This document shows, one piece after another, positions 56,531 to 64,000 of a stretch of DNA of 64,000 bases (positions are counted from its first letter, which is position 1; every line of letters starts with the position of its first letter). Position numbers and translations under genes: made by a program. The notes beneath the pieces are model-generated. The model was not told the DNA's origin, searched no databases, and saw only the letters and a program-made list of their open reading frames with translations. The stretch spans positions 2,294,001 through 2,358,000 of the forward strand of contig NW_024037374.1 in the NCBI RefSeq assembly GCF_015832195.1, in the 5' to 3' direction. This stretch comes from Motacilla alba alba (Eukaryota > Chordata > Aves > Passeriformes > Motacillidae).

Positions 56531-57196
56531 TGTCGGAACTCAGAATGTCCCACAGACATTCTCGGATGTTCCAGACCCAGGTCAAAAGCATCTGAGACCC
56601 TGGCATGCAGCCAGAAACCCCTGTGGCTTTGAATCTGACCCATGGAACAGTTTACCAACTTTGCAGGAAGAACAAGAAGTCACAAAAGTTTAGATATTGT
56701 AGTAGAAGTAGTCACGAAGTAAAGGGTAGGATTTCTGAGTGCTGTACAGGGGGGTTTTAAGCCTTGTACGCAGGGGTCCAAGTTTTGTACATGGGGGTCA
56801 GGAGTTCTAAGATGGAGGGACTTGGGTGTGCCCTGTCCTCTTTCTTTCTCCTTCCTAACCTCCATGTCTTTGGTGGTGTTGGCACTGACAGATTGGTTTA
56901 GAGTAGAAAGTCACCATTCAATATAGATAGTAGGTATTGGAGAAAAAGCATAAACATGTAGTACGTAATATATGATATAAAAGATAGCACCAGCCCCCTG
57001 GGAGGGCAGAGTGCCTTTGTCTGAGCTGCTGAACGGGCCACAGCAGTTCAGGGAGAAGAATCTTGTAGATAACCAACAATAAACAACCTTGAGAACAGAC
57101 AACAGAAGACTACTGAGTCTTTCTTCGAAGGCACGGGTTGGAGGAGGGACTTTTCCATCTTTCGGGGTCATCCCAATCCGGGGGTGAAACCCCACA
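56531..57196 (+). mobile_element. 5' LTR of ERVK provirus
   Basis: A 666-bp LTR, TGTCGGAACTCAG to GAAACCCCACA, near-identical to the solo LTR at 18521-19186. TATA box TATAAAAG at 56976-56983 and AATAAA at 57078-57083. It drives the plus-strand provirus that follows. Confidence 0.92.
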
Positions 57197-57198
57197 TC

Positions 57199-57216
57199 TG
57201 GCGTCCCTGGGTGGGC
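57199..57216 (+). other. Primer-binding site, tRNA-Asn
   Basis: TGGCGTCCCTGGGTGGGC, 2 bp after the LTR. It is complementary over 18 of 18 bases to the 3' end of vertebrate tRNA-Asn(GUU) including CCA. It defines the minus-strand primer of this ERV lineage. Confidence 0.88.
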
Positions 57217-57489
57217 ACGACTGAAGCAAAGATATAAAACCATCAGACGACCTCCAAACCCAATCTGGAAAGAAGGCACATTCCGAAGTTCCAGAGAGAG
57301 AGAGCAGAGAGCCCGGAACAAAAACATCACCAAGACAAAATCACCTCGAGAGCAGCCCGGAGAGGAAGAAAACCAGAGATGTACGTCTGGAATTCCTCGC
57401 CTGAAAAATTGCTGGACAGGGACCAGGACCATCTCCGGACCGACCTTGCGTTGATTCAGCTCTTGGTGAGAACAGTCAAAACTAAGAAC

Positions 57490-57657
57490 ATGGGGAAAGC
57501 ATATTCCCAGGAACAACTCAGGGAGATTAATGGACATCTTTATCATGTAGCAACAGGGAAAGAAAACAAGGCCTTGAAACTTTTGGTTCCAGAGAGAGTA
57601 ATGCGGGAGGAAATTTCGCGGAGTGCCGCGGGGGTACCTTTTATCAGCAGGCAGTAG
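57490..57657 (+). pseudogene. ERVK gag, N-terminal stub
   Basis: Starts MGKAYS, with glycine 2 and serine 6 suitable for N-myristoylation, the usual matrix start. The frame is also open upstream to 57379. It stops after 55 codons at a TAG, and no capsid or zinc-knuckle sequence is found before dUTPase. Gag is therefore essentially deleted or replaced. Confidence 0.6.
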
Positions 57658-57659
57658 AA

Positions 57660-58123
57660 ATGACTCCCAGTCGGGGGGGGATACCTCCTTGCCATCCGCA
57701 AGAGAGGGAATCGTCTAGCCATCCGCAGACGGGGTTTACTGTTATGAAATTAGGAGGAACAGAACTGACTCTCACCAAAAGGTGGGGGGGGGGGATCGTT
57801 ATCACCTTCAGGACTTACAGGGTGCACAGGCACACCTCTTCCAGTTGCGGGAAAGCGCGGCTTGAAGGACTGGGATTTTGCCTTCTTTGTGGCTTGTTCC
57901 CCAGAACTGCAGCCTGTGACAGAGGCGACGGCAGGATGGGGGGCAGAGAGATTGCAGGACGGGAGAAGGAGCTGCTTTTCGGCGGCTGGCACAGAACCCA
58001 TGCCGAGGTGGCACCGGTCAGCCGGCAGCCCGGGGGGCCCGCACAGGCGGCGGCGGGGGTTGCGGAGGCTGGCGGGGGGGCCACGCCGGCAGCGGGGGCG
58101 CGGCGGTGGCAGCAGCTGCGGCC

Positions 58124-58157
<34 letters not shown>

Positions 58158-58850
58158 GCGCATGCGCAGTGCCGGCGGCAGGAGAGGCAGCGGCGGCGGG
58201 AAGCTCGGACGCGGCGGTTGCGCGTTCCCAGGGTGCCGTGACGCGCTCCATGCTGAGAGCCCGCGCGGCCGCGGACACGGCCGCCCGACAGGCGGGGGGG
58301 CCACTCCCGCACATTGCAGCAGTGCCGCTGGCAGGACTGAGCTCACTGAGACTGAGCAGAGATCCGCGGAGATGCTCGTCTCGGAGCGGCAGCGCCAGTG
58401 CGCGCGCGCGTGTCGGTGGAGCGAAACCCTGCCTGGTCGGGGAGGGGCAGCTCGCATGTTGTAGACGCGAAACGGGCACAGACGGGACAGGAATCGCGCG
58501 CTCGGTTGTGGACGTTGGCACGGAGCCAGGGGAGGCGGATCCCAGTGGACAGCAGAGCAGGGCACAGGCAGAGACGGGACAAGGTCAGGGCGGAGATGTC
58601 CTTCAAGGCACCGCTCTGTCAGAGTTGCTAGGCAACCACAGTAGCCAGAATTCCAGGCAGGTTTTTGGGGAAAAACAGGTCTGGAAACTTTTCCAAGGGC
58701 AGGATGAGAAGCTTCTGAGAATTTTCACAGTGCTTTATCCAGTTTTTCAACAGGATCAACTCCAGAAAAAAAAAAAAAGCAGCAAATGTTATATGGGGCA
58801 ATTGGTTCAGTTCTTTCACAGGCAGGTTCCACAGAAGTGATGGCAACAGC
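57660..58850 (+). other. CpG-island-like insert within the provirus
   Basis: GC- and CpG-rich sequence (densest 57900-58560) with a CGG/GGC run at about 58122-58156 and an NRF-1-type palindrome GCGCATGCGCA at 58158-58168. A 244-codon frame (58106-58840) crosses it, beginning with polyalanine from the CGG run. I recognise no retroviral domain. It looks like a host CpG-island promoter or first exon, captured or recombined, but could be a fast-diverging gag. Confidence 0.5.
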
Positions 58851-60050
58851 ATTTGCCAGAGGACCATGATTCAGATGCAGAAGACATGGACAATGCCATA
58901 AGTGCAGAGCTCTATGTTGCAGTCAAAGTTTTTTAAGGGTTGAATTTCTAAATAGGTATTTTCATATCAGTCATTTCTTGGGATTTTATTGTTTTTCTAC
59001 TGTGAAAAATGCTTCCTAGGAAACAAAACATCATGTAAAGAGTCTGTGGGGCCATCAGCTGATTTCCCAATGGTTCAGAGTTCTAGGAATTGTTGGTATT
59101 GAGTTTGTAACCTTTGTTATTTTTAATTTTTATAAGTAATAATGATAAATAATGATGGTTGTTGATGTTATATGAATGCTTTAAAAAGATTGTTTTGTAA
59201 TAAGAATTATTGTTAAGGTATTGTATTGTTAAGGTATTGTTAAGGTATTGTATTTACAGCCGGCTTTCATGTCTTTGTGTGATAATTTTTTATCTCTTTT
59301 GTGATCATCCGCAAGACACATGTCTCTTTAGGATCCTGTTTTTTGATTTCTTAACTACTCACATGTTTTTTGGGTTTTTTCTATCCAGATTGCCAGTCTC
59401 ATGGTTTTCTTCAGTCATTATTACAGAGGTACTTCAGCAGAGAATTCAGTTGTAACATTAAGTTCTTAGGTTTTTGAGTTTCAATATTGTATTAGGTAAT
59501 GAGTCTTTCATGCAGCTGCACTTCTTTCACTCTCAGTGTCCAGATCCAGGTTCACAATCCTGACTGTGATAAAGTTCATATCTCTGAAGAAGAGGTTTGT
59601 TGTATTTGAAGAATCCCTATCATGTTATCTCATGGTGTGAAAGATTTCTAATCCTAAGGTTTCTTATTCATAACTGTTGTTTTTAAGAGTTTTGTTTTAG
59701 AACGTGTTAAGTGATACTCACCAATTAGAGTTCGAGCTGTGGCCAAGCTCTAGCTCTACTTGGTGGAGTGATTGACAATCAACCCAGAAGTTTTCTGCAT
59801 CAAAAAGTATTCAAGTCCTTTTGACTTGGCAATTTGACCATATATGACAGCTGAGCTGGTTTTGAAAGGAAGCTTGGAGAAACATGAATCCGGACATGAT
59901 TTCTTCAATCTTCTGTTGTTTTAAGGTTCATCAGCTGTTGCAGACACTGGGATGACAGTCCAATGTTGTGGTGCTTGATAATTGTGTGATTTCACACGTG
60001 TTATTGATAGTCTGTATTATTTGGTTGATTTCTAATTACTGTTGTATTGT
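58851..60050 (+). other. AT-rich, non-coding part of the insert
   Basis: T-rich, intron-like DNA without long frames and with short direct repeats (GTTAAGGTATTGT at 59212-59250). No retroviral motif seen. Confidence 0.45.
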
Positions 60051-60280
60051 ATTTCTCTATGCAATTTTGCAAAACAGAACAGATCAAGGTTTCATTTTCA
60101 CATCAAGACCTATTCTTCATTTTTGGGATTTTGAGAGGATCCTCCAGTCCCTGCGGGGACGTGGATTTGTTTGTGTTTTAACAGGTACAAAGTACAGGTG
60201 GATTTCAGTGAAGAATGTGAAACTCTATCAAGTGCAAGAAAACGCTGAGCATTCAACAAGCAGAGAAGAAGACACACAGA
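60051..60280 (+). pseudogene. Integrase C-terminal-like fragment upstream of dUTPase
   Basis: The frame reads GRGFVCVLTGTKYRWISVKNVKLY, closely parallel to this provirus's own integrase end at 62873-62944 (GKGFACVSTGRGLKWVSARHVKPY). It is out of place for a gag-pro-pol order and suggests a second ERVK fragment fused here. Confidence 0.6.
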
Positions 60281-61126
60281 TGTGGACGAGAGACCTCTGT
60301 CACATCCGGGAAACGGGAAAACGAGCGCGAATCATCGTCAGCGCGCTCCGACACAAATAATGGCAGTGATGCAAAGTCAGCAGGGAAAATCATTGGGGAA
60401 CAGCAAACAGAACCACTCAGCAGAGCAATCTCCAGGATCCCCAGCGACCCAGACTTGGTACCACCCAGCTTCCAGTGCATGTTGACAGCCTCCAAAATGA
60501 CGTGTCTTTTGGATGACAGTCATGTGATGATACCCACAGGTGTCACTGGGACTTCTTGGAAAAGACAGGAGTTTTTGATAATGGCCAGAGACAGGAGCAG
60601 CATCCTTGGACTTGTTGTTTATCCATCCATGGTTTCGGCAAAAGCTCTTCAACCATCCTTGACAATCCCAAAAAGTACACCGATAGCCCAGGCCATGGTT
60701 TTGCCATCCCATGCAGAAAAGCAAATCATGCCAGTGTTCAACAAACAGGACTCTTTTTCTGGTGACCAAGTGGAAATACATGCATCCTGGGTGAAACATT
60801 TGAGCCGAGATCGACCAATTGTTACCTGTCAGTGGACTTGTACCGAGAAAACAGTGATCATCACAGGGATGCTCGACACAGGGGCAGACATCACAGTCAT
60901 CTCATACGTCTTTTGGCCCTGGGAATGGGACTTGGTTGCACCTTTGGGTTCTCTCACAGGCATAGGGGGAGGTTCCCTATGCACGCAGAGTGAGAATGCA
61001 ATCGTTGTCATAGGTCCAGGGGGAAAAACGGCAATCATCTGTCCTTTCATCATGCAGAGGCCCATCACAGTTTGGGGGAGAGACCTCTTGGCACAATGGG
61101 GACTGAAACTGGAATTGGATTTTTAA
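60281..61126 (+). pseudogene. ERVK dUTPase-protease (open frame, gag lost)
   Basis: An open frame to the stop at 61126. A dUTPase-like part comes first (IPTGVTG at about 60530; IPKSTPIAQ at about 60670). An aspartic protease follows with the active-site loop LDTGAD at about 60875-60892 and a C-terminal GRDLLAQWG. The dUTPase-then-protease order is the betaretrovirus/ERVK arrangement. The domain is largely intact but has no gag to be expressed from. Confidence 0.85.
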
Positions 61127-61174
61127 CAGGGGTCACTGTGGCACTCACCACTCTGAAGTTGACTTGGAAAACAA

Positions 61175-61786
61175 ATGATCCTGTTTGGGTGGATTTCATC
61201 ATTGCTCGACCTTTTGAGAGGGGACAACAACATCAAATTTCCCAGGACTCTCACACCTGAAGCGCGAAGAGATCTTGAAAAGATCACAAAAATGATCCAG
61301 CAGAGACAAGCACATCGCTTTGTGAAATCACTGCCTTTCCATTTGGCAGTGCTGGGGGAAACAGTACAACTGTATGGATTGATTTTTCAATGGGATTCAT
61401 CTCAAAGGGATCCTCTTTTAATGATAGAGTGGGTTTTTTTTTTAGCTTACAGGCCCTCGAAAAGAATCCTCACAGATCTGGAGATGATGACTCAGATAAC
61501 CATCAAGGCAAGAACAAGGTTGCTGACAATGTCAGGCAAAGACTTTTCAATCATTCACTTACCTTTGAAGAAAAAATATTTTGAGTGGGCAATGCAAAAA
61601 TCACAGGATTTGTCAATTGCGTTGTTAGGGTACCTAGGAATTTGTACAATTTACTTTTCAGCTCACAGAATGTTAAATGCAAAGATAAGTTTCAGGAAAA
61701 AACCAAAAGTAAGTCAGGAACCAGTGAAAGGAGTGACAGTGTTCACTGATGGTTCAGGGAAGACTCACAAATCAGTGATCACATGA
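61175..61786 (+). pseudogene. ERVK pol: RT connection and RNase H start
   Basis: Begins within the RT thumb/connection region (PRTLTPEARRDLEK at about 61240, LGETVQLYGLIFQWD at about 61350). RT fingers and palm, including the YxDD box, are absent, so roughly 0.5 kb or more was deleted between 61126 and 61240. The RNase H first motif TVFTDGSGKT is near 61740. It ends at a stop. Confidence 0.85.
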
Positions 61787-62539
61787 CAAAACACAAAAAC
61801 AGGAAAATGGGAATCTGACATCAAAACAGTACAGGGTTCACCACAAATTATGGAATTGGCAGCAGTAGTCAGGGTTTTTCAATTATTTCAGGAGCCTCTC
61901 AATCTGATCACAGATTCAGCATATGTTGCAAATGTGGTCAAACGATTGGAGGGATCACTTTTAAAGCACACAGACAATGACATTTTATATTCATATTTAT
62001 CATGTATGAGATCAATCCTAGAAAACAGAAAGCACAAATACTTTGTTACACACATCACAGCACATTCCTCACGTCCAGGGTTTTTAGCAGAGGGGAATGC
62101 TCGTGCAGACAAACTCACAATGCCCATCTCACAGACATTGCCAGACATTTTTGAACAAGCAAGATTGAACCATGCACTTTTCCATCAAAATGCAGAGGCA
62201 TTGATGGAATCCTTTCGCCTTTCAAAAAGCCAAGCGAAGGAGATCATCAGTGCTTGCCCAGATTGTCAGCTTGTGCAGCCACCTGCATCCACAGGAGCAG
62301 TCAATCCGAGAGGGTTGGAAAGTCTTCAGCTGTGGCAATCAGACGTCACAAAATACCCATCTTTTGGGAGACTCAAAAGTATCCATGTTTCAGTTGATAC
62401 ATTTTCAGGGGCAATCTTCGCATCATTACATACAGGGGAAACCGCAGAACATGCCTGCAGACACTTTTTACAAGCATTTGCATCATTAGGGATGCCACAA
62501 GAAATAAAAACAGATAACTTACACACGCAAGGTGCTTGA
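61787..62539 (+). pseudogene. ERVK pol: RNase H and integrase core
   Basis: RNase H residues MELAA (61850), ITDSAYV (61905) and ARADKL (62100) are present. The integrase zinc domain shows H-x3-H in HALFH and C-x2-C in CPDCQ. The core has WQSDVT (62335), VSVDTFSG and IKTDN (62510). The frame ends at a TGA, and the catalytic glutamate lies in the next frame. Confidence 0.88.
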
Positions 62540-63066
62540 CAAATTCTTAAAAAAAATGGGGAGTCAGACACACTTTCGGTGTTCCTTACTCTCCCACAGG
62601 TCAAGCAATCATTGAAAGAACACATCACACCCTGAAATCCCTTTTGGATAAACAAAAAAGGGGGGAGGCAGGTGCAACACCTTACATGTGGTTGAACAAA
62701 GCTCTGTATGTGTTGAATTTTTTAAATGGTTCTTTCTCAGAGCCCACTCCACCAATTGTCAGGCATTTCACGAACAGCACACAAGCAAAACTAAGGGAGA
62801 ATCCTTTAGTTTTGATCCGAAACCCAGAGACAGGACAAATCGAAGGCCCATTCACATTAATCACTTGGGGCAAGGGTTTCGCTTGTGTCTCCACAGGGCG
62901 AGGGCTGAAGTGGGTGTCAGCAAGGCACGTGAAACCTTACCGGATGCAGACAAAAGTGGACACAGACTCAAGGAGCAAAGTGGACACAGACTCAAGGAGC
63001 AAAGAAGAAAGCACGCAGGCGAAGGCAGATGACAACGCTGCAGACATCTCATCAGACGACAATTGA
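62540..63066 (+). pseudogene. ERVK integrase, C-terminal part (shifted frame)
   Basis: Continues integrase after a frameshift near the A8 run at 62550-62557. The catalytic glutamate is in AIIERTHHTLK (about 62605), and the C-terminal DNA-binding domain is WGKGFACVSTGRGLKWVS (about 62870). A small in-frame duplication (KVDTDSRS twice) lies near 62955-63000. Confidence 0.88.
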
Positions 63067-63149
63067 AATTTAGAGACTTGAGGGTTTTCTTGGGACTCAA
63101 GTGACTTTCGGGTGTTGTTGCATTGCGGGGTCTCGCAGAGAGTGAGGAC

Positions 63150-64000
63150 ATGGGCACGGGGTTTGGACAGATAGTGCTCATGTGCTTCATTCTCCTGCCT
63201 GTTGCTTTGGGCAATAGGACAGATTTTCCCGTGAGACAACCAAAAGGAAATGTGTGGGAGACTTTGGCAAAGGCAGCGGGTCTAGACAGCATTTGTCTGA
63301 CTCATTCAAGTCCAGGGAAACCATTTTCCACATGTTTAGTAGGTGTGCCAGTGAAAGAATGGCCGATCCCAAAGAACATCCCTTCAAAGGTTTTGAAATC
63401 TTTTTCGGATCCAATGGAGGGATGGAGTGTTTGGACACAGTTCCTTCCTGTGGCTCACTTTGAACCTCAGGAACTGGACATCTTTGGGTCGACAAGGATG
63501 GAATTTTGTATCATATTTAATCCATTGGGAGTGATGGAGACAGATAACCATACAATAGATGTCACTCCAAACCAGCCTTTTTATAGAAATGCATCATCCT
63601 GGTGTAATTACACAAAGATGATGAGCAAATCATCCCTCCAAGCTCCAGCAATTTTGCCAAAAGGAGTGTTCTTGATTTGTGGGGACAGAATTTGGCCTGC
63701 TATCCCTGCAAAAATCAAGGGCGGTCCATGCAGCATTGGAGAACTTACATTGATAACACCTAATCTGAAAATTTTAAGGGAACAGACACGCAGGGAAATA
63801 AGATCCCTTGAACAATATAGTCAAAATTGTGATGACGAAGTTTATACCTGGAACAAAGCTCGGAGAATTGCAGTAGCAATTTTCTCACCCCAAGTTGCAT
63901 CAGGGGAGGCCTTGACACAATTGGACCACATAGCGTGTTGGTTGAGCAAGCATACTCATGCCATTTCCTCTGCACTGAGTGACATGTTAACAGACATCGA
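63150..64000 (+). CDS. ERVK env, 5' part, frame open at window edge
   Basis: 283 codons from ATG 63150 with no stop before the window ends. It encodes a retroviral envelope resembling the alpharetrovirus-type surface/transmembrane layout. There is a hydrophobic signal segment at residues 8-20, N-glycosylation sequons at N22, N133, N147 and N153, and the surface-subunit landmark LICGDRIWPAIP at 175-186. A basic KARR stretch at 236-239 could be the subunit cleavage site, followed by a hydrophobic, fusion-peptide-like region. The surface part is short for the family. Whether the frame is complete cannot be seen here. Confidence 0.75.
   Translation, partial: MGTGFGQIVLMCFILLPVALGNRTDFPVRQPKGNVWETLAKAAGLDSICLTHSSPGKPFSTCLVGVPVKEWPIPKNIPSKVLKSFSDPMEGWSVWTQFLPVAHFEPQELDIFGSTRMEFCIIFNPLGVMETDNHTIDVTPNQPFYRNASSWCNYTKMMSKSSLQAPAILPKGVFLICGDRIWPAIPAKIKGGPCSIGELTLITPNLKILREQTRREIRSLEQYSQNCDDEVYTWNKARRIAVAIFSPQVASGEALTQLDHIACWLSKHTHAISSALSDMLTDI

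Noticed and set aside
58106..58840. 244-codon frame starting with polyalanine
   Set aside because: The alanine run is only the CGG repeat read in one frame. Other frames are equally open; kept as part of the CpG-rich insert, not as a gene.

Overview
This window reads as nuclear DNA of a bird, most likely a songbird (passerine). The evidence is an intact family 14 olfactory receptor gene, CR1 LINE remnants, two copies of a tRNA-Ile-headed SINE with a CR1-like tail (the TguSINE1 type), and class I and class II avian endogenous retroviruses (ERVs). There is no operon-like or organellar gene content. Family names were assigned by recognition, with no database search. The only gene that looks intact is the olfactory receptor at 21854-22786 on the minus strand. 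Everything else is repeats, ERVs, LINE/SINE pieces and pseudogene fragments.

The dominant feature is scale. About 56 kb is a mosaic of recurring modules, which I call A to P, in nested inverted order. Left block 1-10072: A (0.6 kb), B (T-rich, nearly C-free), C (GGTTT-rich), D (LTR promoter piece), E (about 185-bp satellite), F (about 37-bp minisatellite), G, H, I, J (about 20-bp TGTGATGTCACA array), K, E, LTR L, F, M (promoter-like LTR) and a SINE. From 10073 to 16530 come LTR N, a CR1 3' end, J, O, D/A, another LTR, then D-C-B-A reversed and module P. The central 16.5-33 kb holds a CR1 LINE split by a solo LTR, the receptor gene, a 150-bp tandem array and a degraded class I ERV. From 33060 to 38231 the second module set returns inverted (P, A, B, C, D, O, J, CR1, N). 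From 38232 to 48310 there is a third, expanded direct copy of E-F-G-H-I-J-K with a unique insert carrying a degenerate PA-domain E3-ligase exon. From 48310 to 55417 the left block returns inverted (SINE, M, F, LTR L, E, K, J, I, H, G, F, E), followed by N and CR1 again.

From 56531 to the window end lies a class II (ERVK/beta-like) provirus on the plus strand. It has a 666-bp 5' LTR, a perfect tRNA-Asn primer-binding site, a very short gag start, a 2.4-kb non-retroviral-looking insert containing a CpG island, then dUTPase-protease, a pol lacking the RT palm, RNase H, integrase, and an env frame still open at the window edge. A 666-bp LTR of the same family is a solo LTR at 18521-19186 with a 6-bp target duplication inside the CR1.

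The history I infer is a receptor locus seeded with satellites and LTRs that was then duplicated in inverted orientation. LTR L carries the same 4-bp target duplication in both arms, so it inserted before the inversion. LTR N sits at the module junctions that differ between copies, so it marks a likely recombination breakpoint. The ERVK elements share a family but sit at different sites, so they are independent insertions.
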